DNA from: Lysobacter niastensis
GTDB taxonomy: Bacteria; Pseudomonadota; Gammaproteobacteria; Xanthomonadales; Xanthomonadaceae
DNA: 64,000 bases
Assembly: GCF_015453285.1 (NCBI RefSeq)
Contig: NZ_JADLZT010000007.1
Location: 1-64,000 of the forward strand
Reading direction: 5' to 3'
Part shown: piece by piece, positions 35,034 to 43,813 of the stretch
Layout of the letters: the number at the start of each line of letters is the position of its first letter
How positions within the stretch are numbered: position 1 is the stretch's first letter
Position numbers and translations under genes: made by a program
The notes under the pieces: model-generated
Told to the model about the DNA's origin: nothing
Seen by the model: only the letters and a program-made list of their open reading frames with translations
The model's database searches: none

Positions 35034-38000
35034 ATGAAGCCAGTCCTACGTCACGCGGCGTTGGCCGCGTTTTTGTTGTCCGGCACGGAGGCCGCGCACG
35101 CGCAGGCCTGCATAAGTCTCAACGCCGTGGATACCGGCGCCGTCGAGAACTTCGACACGCTCGCGATCAGCGGCACGGCCAACGCGCTGGCGCTGCCCGG
35201 CTGGCAGCTCATCGAAAGCGGCGGCGGCACGCGCGACAACGAGCTCTACGCCGCCGATACCGGCAGCGGCAACACCGGCGACACCATCAGCTACGGCAGC
35301 AGCGGCAGCAGCGAGCGCGCACTCGGCGCACTGCGCAGCGGCACGCTGGTTCCGATCTTCGGCGCCTGCTACGTCAACAACACCGGCGCGCCGATCAGCG
35401 CGCTCGACATCGCCTTTGCCGGCGAGCAGTGGCGCACCGGCACGATCTCACGCAGCGACCGCCTCGACTTCCAGTACAGCGTCGATGCGATCAGCCTGGT
35501 GTCCGGCACGTGGATCGACGCCGACGCGCTCGACTTCGCCTCCACGCCGCGCGCCGTGACCGGCGCGCTCAATGGCAACGCCGCGGAGAACCGCACCGCG
35601 CTGGCGGCGAGCATCGGCCAGCTCTCGATTCCGGCCGGCGGTACGGTCTGGATCCGCTGGACCGATCTCGATGCCAGCGGCGCAGACGATGGCCTGGCCA
35701 TCGACGACGTCCAGCTGACCGCGCGCGGCGCCGGCGGCGGCCTGCCGGTGCTCACCATCGACGACGCCAGCGTCGCGGAAGGCGACGACGGCGTCACGTC
35801 GCTGCACTACACGCTCAGCCTGTCGCGGCCCGCGGGCACCGGCGGTGTCAGCGTCCGCGTGATCACCGCCGACGGCACCGCGTCGTCGGGCAGCGATTTC
35901 GACGCGCTCGACACCACCGTGTTCATCGCCGAAGGCCAGAGTCAGGCAGACCTGTTCGTCGTCGTTCGCGGCGACACCACGCCGGAGAGCGACGAGACGC
36001 TGACCGTGCAGCTCGGCGAAGCCAGCGGCGCGACCGTGGCCGACGCGCTCGGTGCCGGTACGATCCTCAACGACGACTTCGTCCTCACCGCGATCCACGA
36101 GATCCAGGGTGCCGGCGCCACTTCGCCGCTTTCGGGCGAACTCGTCACCACCACCGGCATCGTCACCGGGCGCAAGAGCAACGGCTTCTTTCTGCAGACG
36201 GGCGACGGCGAGGCTGACGCTGATCCGGCGACCTCGGAAGGCGTCTTCGTCTTCACCGGTTCCACGCCGTCCGCCGCAGCCGCTGTCGGCAATCGCGTGC
36301 GCGTGCGCGGCCTGGTGGTCGAGTTCGTGCCGACGCAGGATCCTGGCCAGGCGCCGCTCACCGAAATCGGCGGGGCACCCTCGGTGGCAGCGCTATCGAC
36401 CGGGCATGCCCTGCCCGCTGCGGTCCCGCTGGATGCGACGTTCCCGTCCCCGACGGGTTCGCTCGAGCAGCTCGAACGGCTGGAAGGCATGCGCGTCACC
36501 GTGCCGAGCTTCACGGTCACCGCCGCGACCGGCGGCACCAAGAGCGGCAACCTCGAAGTGAATGCGAGCGCGACCAGCAATGGCGTCTTCCATGGCGTGG
36601 TCACCGGGATCGCCCGGCCGTTCCGCGAGCCGGGCATTCAGGCGCCCGACGCGCCTCCGGGTGGCATCGGAACGCCGCCGATCCCGCGCTGGGACTTCAA
36701 TCCGGAACTGATCAGCGTGGACAGCGACGCCCTCGGTGGCTCGGCTTACACGCTCAACGTGTCGGCCGGCACCGTGATCACTGGCCTGACCGGCCCGCTC
36801 GACTTCGGCTTCCGCCGCTACACGCTGCTGCGTGATCCAGCGGCGGCAATCGAGGTGTCGGCGCTGCCCCTGCCGCGCGCGGCACGGCTGCCGGCGAACG
36901 ATGAGTTCACCGTCGCCGGTTACAACCTCGAGCGCTTCTTCGACACCGTCAACGATCCGTCCGTCAGCGAAACCGTGCTGGCACCGGCTGCGTTCGAGCG
37001 CCGCCTGACCAAGGCCTCGCTCGGGATCCGCGAGTACCTGCACACGCCGGACATCGTCGCCGTGGTCGAGATGGAGAACCTCTCGACCCTGCAGACGCTC
37101 GCCGCGCGCGTCGGCAGCGATGCCGTCGCCGCCGGCCAGCCGGATCCGCAGTACGCGGCCTACCTGCAGGAAGGCAACGACATCGGCGGCATCGATGTCG
37201 GCTTCCTCGTCAAGAACGCGCAGGTCGCCGCCGGTGTGGCGCGCGTGGAGGTCGTTTCGGTCACGCAGATCGGCAAGGACCTGCAGTGGCAGCAGCCTGA
37301 TGGCTCGCCGGCGCTGCTCAACGATCGTCCGCCGCTGCTGCTGGAAGCGGTGGTGCACTACGCCGACGGACGCCGCTATCCGATCAGCGTGATGGCCGTG
37401 CACCAGCGCTCGCTCAACGATGCCGAACTCGACGATGCCACCGGGCAGCGCGTGCGCCTCAAGCGCCAGCGCCAGGCCGAATACCTGGCCACGGTCATCG
37501 ACGGAATGCAGAAGAGCTCACCGCAGACGCGCCTGGTCGTGCTCGGCGACTTCAACGCCTTCGCGTTCAACGACGGCCTGGTCGACGCGATGAACGTCGT
37601 CACCGGCACGCCGACGCCGGACGAGCAGACCGTGGTGCCGGGCGACGGCGCCGACCTGCTCGAAACCGACCTGGTCAACCTCGGCGAGCTCGCATCGCCG
37701 CAGGAGCGCTACTCGTTCGTCTTCGACGGCAACGCGCAGACGCTCGACCACGTGCTGGTCAACGAGGAGCTGGTGCTCAACACCACCGTCGCGGAGATCG
37801 ACCACGCCCGCATCAATGCCGACTTCCCGGAGTCCGATCGCAACGGTGCACTGGCGCGCCTGGCCGACCACGATCCGGTGGTGGCCTATTTCGCCCCGCG
37901 CGCCCGTGCCGACCTGGCGGTTACTGCCAGCGCGGCCTCGGAGACGGTGCGGATCGGGCAGCCACTGCGCTTCGCCGGGGCCGTGGCCAATCGCGGGCCC

Positions 38001-38702
38001 GATGCCGCCACCCATCCGGGCATCGGCTTCGCGCTCGACGCGGCACTCCCGTCGATGACGGTGACCGCACCGGCCGGGTGGAGTTGCGATGCGCCCCAGA
38101 TCGCCGATGGCACCACCTCGGTCGCCTGTAATGCCGATTCGCTGGCCAACGATGCAACGTCCGGCTTCACGATCGAGGCGATCGCACCCGCCGCGCTCGT
38201 CAACCGCACGGTGAACTTCGCCGTGGCGGCGCAGGCGCAGTCGCTGGATCCGGAGGCCGGCAACAACCAGGCCAGCACCTCGCTCGGCATCACCGGCCAG
38301 GCCGACCTCGCGCTGTCGATCGCGGGACCGTCCAAGAAGCTGCACTACGGGAGCATCGAGCAGTTCCCGGTGTCGCTGCGCAACGACGGCCCCGATGCCG
38401 CCTGGCAGCCGGTGCTGACGCTGCGCGGCGATGCGCCGGCGGCCAACACGGTCATCGATGCCCCGAACGGATGGACCTGCACGGTGAACGGGGACAGCGC
38501 GCGATTCGAGGCGGCCTGCCGGCTCGACGGCACGCTGGCCAGCGGAGTGACCGCAGGCTTTTCCGCCAGCATCCGCATACCCGCCCGCCCCAACAGCACC
38601 CAGTACCTGACCCTGCAGGCGACGGCCACGTCGGCGACGCCGGATAGCGATGCCGGCGACAATTCCGCCGGATACGCGAACCGGATCGTCGGCGTGCCCT
38701 GA
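35034..38702 (+). CDS. large secreted ExeM/NucH-type nuclease with Calx-beta and DUF11-like repeats
   Basis: A 1222-residue extracellular protein. Order: signal peptide (residues 1-~27), an N-terminal domain, a Calx-beta domain (~240-350, DDASVAEGDDGVTSLHY...GTILNDD), an OB-fold segment (ELVTTTGIVTGRKSNGFFLQ) typical of ExeM nucleases, an endonuclease/exonuclease/phosphatase domain (~620-955) with VVLGDFNAFA at ~836 and LADHDPVVAYF at ~943, and two C-terminal beta-sandwich repeats of DUF11/CARDB type (DLAV...; DLAL...). ExeM-like enzymes degrade extracellular DNA in biofilms. Unlike Shewanella ExeM it has no GlyGly-CTERM or PEP-CTERM sorting tail; it ends RIVGVP. Ribosome site GGGGAAAGGGAAAT. 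Confidence 0.87.
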   Translation: MKPVLRHAALAAFLLSGTEAAHAQACISLNAVDTGAVENFDTLAISGTANALALPGWQLIESGGGTRDNELYAADTGSGNTGDTISYGSSGSSERALGALRSGTLVPIFGACYVNNTGAPISALDIAFAGEQWRTGTISRSDRLDFQYSVDAISLVSGTWIDADALDFASTPRAVTGALNGNAAENRTALAASIGQLSIPAGGTVWIRWTDLDASGADDGLAIDDVQLTARGAGGGLPVLTIDDASVAEGDDGVTSLHYTLSLSRPAGTGGVSVRVITADGTASSGSDFDALDTTVFIAEGQSQADLFVVVRGDTTPESDETLTVQLGEASGATVADALGAGTILNDDFVLTAIHEIQGAGATSPLSGELVTTTGIVTGRKSNGFFLQTGDGEADADPATSEGVFVFTGSTPSAAAAVGNRVRVRGLVVEFVPTQDPGQAPLTEIGGAPSVAALSTGHALPAAVPLDATFPSPTGSLEQLERLEGMRVTVPSFTVTAATGGTKSGNLEVNASATSNGVFHGVVTGIARPFREPGIQAPDAPPGGIGTPPIPRWDFNPELISVDSDALGGSAYTLNVSAGTVITGLTGPLDFGFRRYTLLRDPAAAIEVSALPLPRAARLPANDEFTVAGYNLERFFDTVNDPSVSETVLAPAAFERRLTKASLGIREYLHTPDIVAVVEMENLSTLQTLAARVGSDAVAAGQPDPQYAAYLQEGNDIGGIDVGFLVKNAQVAAGVARVEVVSVTQIGKDLQWQQPDGSPALLNDRPPLLLEAVVHYADGRRYPISVMAVHQRSLNDAELDDATGQRVRLKRQRQAEYLATVIDGMQKSSPQTRLVVLGDFNAFAFNDGLVDAMNVVTGTPTPDEQTVVPGDGADLLETDLVNLGELASPQERYSFVFDGNAQTLDHVLVNEELVLNTTVAEIDHARINADFPESDRNGALARLADHDPVVAYFAPRARADLAVTASAASETVRIGQPLRFAGAVANRGPDAATHPGIGFALDAALPSMTVTAPAGWSCDAPQIADGTTSVACNADSLANDATSGFTIEAIAPAALVNRTVNFAVAAQAQSLDPEAGNNQASTSLGITGQADLALSIAGPSKKLHYGSIEQFPVSLRNDGPDAAWQPVLTLRGDAPAANTVIDAPNGWTCTVNGDSARFEAACRLDGTLASGVTAGFSASIRIPARPNSTQYLTLQATATSATPDSDAGDNSAGYANRIVGVP

Positions 38703-38726
38703 CCGGCTCGAGGCAACAGGTCCATC

Positions 38727-38759
38727 GAAAGCGCGGCTTCGGCCGCGCTTTCTTTTTTC
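38727..38759 (+). terminator. intrinsic terminator after the secreted nuclease
   Basis: AAAGCGCGGC-ttc-GGCCGCGCTTT stem followed by CTTTTTT, 25 bases past the stop codon. Confidence 0.92.
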
Positions 38760-38854
38760 GACCGTACGCCGCCGCTTTGCCGCAGCGCGCAACGGGACAT
38801 TGACGGCCCGCGGGTATCATCTTTGGCTCGACTGATGGCCAGGATTTCCACGCG

Positions 38855-39925
38855 ATGACCGTCGCTGCAACGTTCGAAATCGAATACCTGCAATACCTCG
38901 GCCCCGACGGCAAGCCGGTCGTCGAACTGCCGCCGGCCTTCCGCGATCCGAAGGCGCTGCTGCCGCTGTTCAAGCAGATGCTGTTCGTGCGCACCTTCGA
39001 CACCAAGGCCATCGCCCTGCAGCGCACCGGCAAGCTCGGCACCTACGCCAGCTGCCTGGGCCACGAGGCGACCCACGTCGGCATCGGTGCTTCGATGCAG
39101 CCCGATGACGTGTTCGCACCGAGTTACCGCGAGTACGGCGCACAGTTCATGCGCGGCGTGAAGGCGCGCGAAGTGCTGCTCTACTGGGGCGGCGACGAAC
39201 GCGGCAACGACTTCTCGGGTCCGAAGCACGACTATTCCTGGTGCGTGCCGATTTCGACGCAGTGCCTGCACGCCGCCGGTGCGGCGCTGAAGTTCAAGCT
39301 CAACAAGCAGAAGCAGCTGGCGGTGGCGTGCTGCGGCGACGGCGGTTCGTCCAAGACCGATTTCTACGCCGCCCTCAACTCCGCAGGCGCCTACCAGTTG
39401 CCGCTGGTGCTGTGCGTGGTCAACAACGGCTGGGCGATCTCGGTGCCGCGCTCGGCGCAGACCGGCGCGAAGACGCTGGCGCAGAAGGGTTTGGCCGGTG
39501 GCCTGCATTGCCTGCAGGTCGACGGCAACGACCTGATCGCCGTGCTGGAAGGCATGCGCCGCGCCTCGGAGCGCGCGCGCAATGGCGAAGGCGGGACCGT
39601 CATCGAGTTCATGACCTACCGCCTGCATGACCACACCACCGCCGACGACGCACGCCGCTACCGCAACGAGGACGAAGTGAAGGCGGCTTGGACGCGCGAG
39701 CCGATCATGCGCCTGCGCAACTACCTGACCGCGCAGGGCGTGTGGAGCGAGGCGGAAGAAAAGGCGTGGGCCGAAGAGTGCGGCAAGGTCGTCGACGTTG
39801 AGATCAACGCCTACCTCGAGACGCCGGTGCAGCCGGTGGAAGCGATGTTCGACTACCTGTACGCCGATCCGCCGCCGGACCTGCTGGCGCAACGGGCCTT
39901 TGCTCTCGCACAGGAGGGCCGCTGA
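38855..39925 (+). CDS. 2-oxoacid dehydrogenase E1 component alpha subunit
   Basis: A 356-residue thiamine-diphosphate enzyme subunit of the branched-chain 2-oxoacid (or acetoin/pyruvate) dehydrogenase type. It decarboxylates the oxoacid and reductively acylates the lipoyl group of E2. The ThDP motif is GDGGSSKTDFYAALNSAG...VVNN (GDG to NN), and the phosphorylation-loop region has TYRLHDHTTADDARRYRN. The N-terminus YLQYLGPDGKPV and the heteromeric alpha/beta split favour a BKD-like complex. Its stop overlaps the E1 beta start (TGATG). Confidence 0.92.
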   Translation: MTVAATFEIEYLQYLGPDGKPVVELPPAFRDPKALLPLFKQMLFVRTFDTKAIALQRTGKLGTYASCLGHEATHVGIGASMQPDDVFAPSYREYGAQFMRGVKAREVLLYWGGDERGNDFSGPKHDYSWCVPISTQCLHAAGAALKFKLNKQKQLAVACCGDGGSSKTDFYAALNSAGAYQLPLVLCVVNNGWAISVPRSAQTGAKTLAQKGLAGGLHCLQVDGNDLIAVLEGMRRASERARNGEGGTVIEFMTYRLHDHTTADDARRYRNEDEVKAAWTREPIMRLRNYLTAQGVWSEAEEKAWAEECGKVVDVEINAYLETPVQPVEAMFDYLYADPPPDLLAQRAFALAQEGR

Positions 39926-40956
39926 TGAACGCCGAGAATGCCGCCAAGGGCGAAGCTGGCAAGAACACCGCCGCACCGGCCGCGATCACGCTGATCGAGG
40001 CCATCACCCAGGCCCTCGCCTACGAAATGCGAGCGGACGACAAGGTGCTGGTGCTCGGTGAGGACGTCGGTGTCAACGGCGGCGTGTTCCGCGCCACCGC
40101 CGGCCTGCAGCAGCAGTTCGGCCCGGAACGCGTGCTCGACACGCCGCTGGACGAAACCACCATCGCCGGCCTCACCGTCGGCCTGGCCTCTCAGGGCATG
40201 AAGCCGGTCGCCGAGTCGCAGTTCGACGGCTTCGTCTACCCGATGGTCGACCACATCATCTGCCACGCCGCGCGCTTCCGTTACCGCACGCGCGGCCGCC
40301 TGACCTGCCCGATGGTGCTGCGCGTGCCGTGGGGCGGCGGCATCCGCGCGCCGGAACACCATAGCGAAGCCAACGAAGCAATCTTCACCAACGTGCCCGG
40401 CCTGCGCGTGGTCATGCCGTCCTCGCCGGCGCGCGCCTATGGCCTGCTGCTCGCCGCGATCCGCGACCCGGACCCGGTGATCTTCATGGAGCCCAAGCGC
40501 ATCTATCGCCAGTACAAGGAAGTCGTGCCCGACGACGGCGAAGCGCTGCCGCTGGACGTGTGCTACGTGCTGCGCGACGGCACCGACGTGACGCTGGTGA
40601 CCTGGGGCGCGCAGGTGAAGGAGACGCTGGAAGCCGCCGAGAAGCTGGCCGCGGAAGGCATCAGCGCCGAGGTCATCGACGTCGCCACGCTGCGCCCGCT
40701 CGACTTCGCCACGATCGCCGAATCGGTCAGCCGGACCGGCCGCTGCGTGATCGTGCACGAGGCACCGAAAACCGCTGGTTTCGGCGCCGAGATCGCCGCA
40801 CGCCTGGCCGAGGAGTCGATGTTCGACCTGCTCGCTCCGGTCGAACGAGTCACCGGCTACGACACGCACATCCCGCTGTTCCGCCTCGAGATGAAGTACC
40901 TGCCCAGCGTCGACCGCATCGTCGCAGCGGCCAGGCGCGCGCTGGCGGCCGGCTGA
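39925..40956 (+). CDS. 2-oxoacid dehydrogenase E1 component beta subunit
   Basis: A 343-residue partner of the alpha subunit. Characteristic segments: LIEAITQALAYEMRADDKVLVLGEDVGVNGGVFRAT, DTPLDETTIAGLTVGLASQG, the RYRTRGRLTCPMVLRVPWGGGIRAPEHHS loop, and a C-terminal transketolase-like domain with VIDVATLRPLDFATI and HEAPKTAGFGAEIAARL. The ATG overlaps the E1 alpha stop and has AGGAGG 8 bases upstream. Together they form the alpha2beta2 E1 of the complex whose E2 is encoded 450 bases further on. Confidence 0.94.
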   Translation: MNAENAAKGEAGKNTAAPAAITLIEAITQALAYEMRADDKVLVLGEDVGVNGGVFRATAGLQQQFGPERVLDTPLDETTIAGLTVGLASQGMKPVAESQFDGFVYPMVDHIICHAARFRYRTRGRLTCPMVLRVPWGGGIRAPEHHSEANEAIFTNVPGLRVVMPSSPARAYGLLLAAIRDPDPVIFMEPKRIYRQYKEVVPDDGEALPLDVCYVLRDGTDVTLVTWGAQVKETLEAAEKLAAEGISAEVIDVATLRPLDFATIAESVSRTGRCVIVHEAPKTAGFGAEIAARLAEESMFDLLAPVERVTGYDTHIPLFRLEMKYLPSVDRIVAAARRALAAG

Positions 40957-40968
40957 GGAAGCCAGCGC

Positions 40969-41322
40969 ATGCGTCGCGCCCGCGTCGTCGTCTCGCACCA
41001 CGCCCCGGATCGCCCGGCGATCCAGGTGGCGCGTGGCGACCAGGTAACGCTGGGCGATCGCGACCGGGACTGGCCGCAGTTCGTGTGGGCCACGCTGGCC
41101 GAAGGACATGGCGGCTGGATTCCGGCCGCGCTGTTCGATGGCGAGCACGGCCCTGCGACGGCGTTGTCGGATTACGACACGCGTGAACTCGATGCCGAGG
41201 CGGACGAGATCCTGACACTGCACTACGAACTGGCGCAGTGGTGGTGGGCCGAGAACGCGCGGGGGCTGAAGGGCTGGATTCCCGACCGGGCATTGCAGAT
41301 GCTCGACGAAGACGGCAAGTGA
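40969..41322 (+). CDS. SH3-domain protein inserted in the E1-E2 operon
   Basis: A 117-residue cytoplasmic protein with two variant SH3-like (SH3_2) halves: VARGDQVTLGDRDRDWPQFVWATLAEGHGGWIPAALF, and DEILTLHYELAQWWWAENARGLKGWIPDRAL. Both end in the GW(I)P signature of this fold. There is no signal peptide, so it is not a classical wall-binding SH3b. It starts 13 bases after E1 beta and precedes E2, so it is co-expressed with the dehydrogenase complex. It may act as an assembly factor or be unrelated; the role is unknown. Confidence 0.82.
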   Translation: MRRARVVVSHHAPDRPAIQVARGDQVTLGDRDRDWPQFVWATLAEGHGGWIPAALFDGEHGPATALSDYDTRELDAEADEILTLHYELAQWWWAENARGLKGWIPDRALQMLDEDGK

Positions 41323-41410
41323 TACCGACGATCGCAGGCCGTTGTTCTTCCGGCCTGCTTCCATGGCAAGACATTCCAGGCAACACGCACTCCAACGAGA
41401 CCACTTCGCT

Positions 41411-42799
41411 ATGACCGCAAAGAAGACCTTCCTGCTTCCCGACCTCGGCGAGGGCCTGCCCGACGCGACCATCGTCGAGTGGTTCGTGAAGGAGGGCGAC
41501 ACGATCCGCCTGGACGACAACCTGGTGTCGATGGAAACGGCCAAGGCCGTGGTGGAAGTGCCGTCGCCCGTGTCGGGCAAGGTTATCCGGCTCGCCGGCG
41601 GTCCGGGCGACGTGATCGTCACCGGCAAGATGCTGGCCGAGTTCGAGATCGATCCCTCACTGCCGCAGCGCGCGGAGGGCCAGGACACCGGTCATCACCA
41701 CGGCGCTGGCAGCCATGCACCCGAAAACGGCGACCAGGTCGTCGCCTCCGATGACGGCGGCACGATCAGCGCCGCCGGCACCCCGGCACCGCAGGCCGAG
41801 AAGCGCGACGACGCCGGCACCGTGGTCGGCGCGATGCAGACGTCCGATGCGGTGCGGAGCGAACAGGCCGTGGCGGTCGGCGGCGTCAAGGCGATGCCGG
41901 CCGTGCGCGCGCTCGCGCGCAAGCTCGGCGTCGACCTGTCCCGCGTGCGCGCCACCGGCGGCGACGGCGTGGTGACGATGGACGACGTCAAGCGTGCCGC
42001 GGCCGACGGCTCGGCCAAGGCCGGTGCGGCGCCGGTGGCACGCGCGGCCGACCGCGCCGTGGCCGTGGCCGCACCCGCTCCTGCCTCCACGCCGTCCGCG
42101 CGCAGCACGCTGTCGCAGGCCGGCAAGCCGATGCGCACGCAGCCGCCTGGCGCTACCGCCAGTGGCCAGCCGGAACAGCTCAAGGGCGTGCGCCGCAACA
42201 TGGCGCGCGTGATGGCCGATGCGCACAGCAAGGTCGTGCCGACCACGCTGGTCGACGACGCCGACCTGCATGCCTGGATCGGCAAGCAGGACATCACCGC
42301 GCGCCTGGTGCGCGCGATCGTGACGGCGTGCAAAACCGTGCCTGCGCTCAACGCGTGGTTCGACGGCGACAACCTCAGCCGCACGCTGCATCCGCAGGTC
42401 GACATCGGCATTGCCGTCGACACCGAGGACGGCCTGTTCGTGCCGGCGCTGCGCAACGCCGACATGCTCGACGGCACCGGCATCCGCACCGCGATCCAGC
42501 GCCTTCGCACGCAGGTCGAAGACCGTTCGATCCCGGCCAGCGAACTGTCCGGCTACACGATCTCGCTGTCGAACTTCGGCATGTTCGCCGGCCGCTACGC
42601 GACGCCGGTCGTCGTGCCGCCGTGCGTCGCCATCGTCGGCGCCGGCAAGCTCAGCCACGATGTCGTTGCGGTGATCGGCGGCATCGAAGTGCATCGCCGC
42701 ATGCCGATCTCGCTCACGTTCGACCATCGCGCCTGCACCGGCGGCGAGGCCGCACGCTTCCTGAAGGCGCTGCTGGACGACATGTCGCTTCCGTCGTGA
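41411..42799 (+). CDS. dihydrolipoamide acyltransferase E2 component
   Basis: A 462-residue core subunit of the 2-oxoacid dehydrogenase complex. Domains: N-terminal lipoyl domain with the lipoylated Lys45 in SMETAKAVVEVPSP, an Ala/Pro linker, an E3-binding domain (VRALARKLGVDLSRVRATGGDGVVTMDDV), a second linker, and the C-terminal catalytic domain with LSNFGMFAGRYATPVVVPP. The usual HRxxDG active-site signature reads DHRACTGGEAARF, i.e. His present but the Asp-Gly replaced by Thr-Gly, as also seen in some proteobacterial branched-chain-like E2 proteins (from memory). No E3 (lpd) gene follows in this window. Start at 41411 follows the family N-terminus. Confidence 0.92.
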   Translation: MTAKKTFLLPDLGEGLPDATIVEWFVKEGDTIRLDDNLVSMETAKAVVEVPSPVSGKVIRLAGGPGDVIVTGKMLAEFEIDPSLPQRAEGQDTGHHHGAGSHAPENGDQVVASDDGGTISAAGTPAPQAEKRDDAGTVVGAMQTSDAVRSEQAVAVGGVKAMPAVRALARKLGVDLSRVRATGGDGVVTMDDVKRAAADGSAKAGAAPVARAADRAVAVAAPAPASTPSARSTLSQAGKPMRTQPPGATASGQPEQLKGVRRNMARVMADAHSKVVPTTLVDDADLHAWIGKQDITARLVRAIVTACKTVPALNAWFDGDNLSRTLHPQVDIGIAVDTEDGLFVPALRNADMLDGTGIRTAIQRLRTQVEDRSIPASELSGYTISLSNFGMFAGRYATPVVVPPCVAIVGAGKLSHDVVAVIGGIEVHRRMPISLTFDHRACTGGEAARFLKALLDDMSLPS

Positions 42800-42819
42800 C
42801 CATGCTGCGCATGCTCACC

Positions 42820-42908
42820 CCAAGGTTTGCTCGCAAACCTTGGGCCCCGCTATGTGCTTCCAGACCCCCGATTCGCGCTGAAGCGCGAATCGCCCCCTGA
42901 CTCAGGGG
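42820..42908. repeat. three consecutive perfect hairpins after the E2 gene
   Basis: In 90 bases there are three separate perfect inverted repeats: CCAAGGTTTGC-tc-GCAAACCTTGG (42820-42843), GATTCGCGCT-ga-AGCGCGAATC (42870-42891) and CCCCTGA-c-TCAGGGG (42894-42908). None is followed by a clear T-run. They may act as transcript-stabilising or weak termination structures at the end of the E1-E2 operon, or be a mobile intergenic element. Confidence 0.75.
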
Positions 42909-42960
42909 CCAGGCCGGCAGTTCGGTAACGCCACTCCAAGTCTTATTGCAGGAGTCCGCC

Positions 42961-43347
42961 ATGTCCCACCGCAGCCGCTTTGCCGGTTTCATCATCGACT
43001 GCAATACCGACGATCTCGACGCCGCGGCCGACTTCTGGAGCCAGGCGCTGGGCATGACGATCGCTGACCGCGATGCCGGCGACGACACCGCGCAGTACCA
43101 GCTGTTCGGCAATACGCCTGCCGATCTGCAGATCGAAGTGCAGAAGGTGGACCATCCTTCGCGCGTACACCTGGACATCGAAGCCGACGACATCGATGCG
43201 GAAGCCGCGCGCCTCGAGAAGCTGGGCGCGAAGAAGATCGCCTTCGTGAAGCGCTGGTGGGTGATGGAAGCGCCGACCGGCCAGCGCTTCTGCGTGGTGC
43301 TCATGAGGCACCCAGAGCGCGGCGTACCGCCCCATCGCTGGGACTGA
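42961..43347 (+). CDS. VOC-family (glyoxalase-like) protein
   Basis: A 128-residue single-domain vicinal-oxygen-chelate protein: FIIDCNTDDLDAAADFWSQALGM starts the first half, and LDIEADDIDAEAARLEKLGAK the second, ending in a metal-binding style segment (MEAPTGQRFCVV). Family members are glyoxalases, fosfomycin-resistance proteins and dioxygenases; the substrate is not predictable. Start ATG at 42961 is backed by AGGAG 8 bases upstream. It stands alone between the hairpin cluster and a convergent DUF4242 gene. Confidence 0.88.
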   Translation: MSHRSRFAGFIIDCNTDDLDAAADFWSQALGMTIADRDAGDDTAQYQLFGNTPADLQIEVQKVDHPSRVHLDIEADDIDAEAARLEKLGAKKIAFVKRWWVMEAPTGQRFCVVLMRHPERGVPPHRWD

Positions 43348-43385
43348 CGGGCGGCACAGGCCGGGCGCGTGGTGCGCCCGCGCAC

Positions 43386-43670
43386 TCAGTGCATCACGGG
43401 TTCGGCGGTCGACGGGTCGATGATGCCGCGCACCTGCGAAATGCGGTTGGCGGGAAACCCGCCCATCTCGGCGTGCTTGCGTATCGTCTCCTCGTCCGGT
43501 GCCAGGTAGACGCAATAGACCTTGTCGTCGGTGACGTACGACTCGCGCCACTGGATCTGCGGCCCCAGCGCACTCAGCACGCTGCAGGACTTCAGCGAGA
43601 TCGCCTGCAGTTCTTCCTGGCTGAGCGATCCTGCGCCCGGGATCTCGCGTTCGATGATGAACTTGGGCAT
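43386..43670 (-). CDS. DUF4242 (nickel-binding type) small protein
   Basis: A 94-residue ferredoxin-like-fold protein: PKFIIEREIPGAGSLSQEELQAIS, WRESYVTDDKVYCVYLAPDEETIRKHAEMGGFPANRISQVRGIIDP. The sequence matches DUF4242/SCO4226-type nickel-binding proteins, which typically carry a conserved His near the end of the second half (here RKHAEMGG). Its function is unproven. Start at 43670 is set by the family N-terminus. No operon partner is evident. Confidence 0.85.
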   Translation of the reverse strand: MPKFIIEREIPGAGSLSQEELQAISLKSCSVLSALGPQIQWRESYVTDDKVYCVYLAPDEETIRKHAEMGGFPANRISQVRGIIDPSTAEPVMH

Positions 43671-43813
43671 GGCGATGTCCTCGCTTGAATGCGGCGCCCG
43701 CGGCGCGGACGCCCGGTCTGCCCGGCAGCCGCGCATGCGGCACAGACAGTCTGCGCCGGGGATTCCCGGTTGCCTATTACACGCGATGGGTGCCGCGAAT
43801 CGGACGCAGCAGG

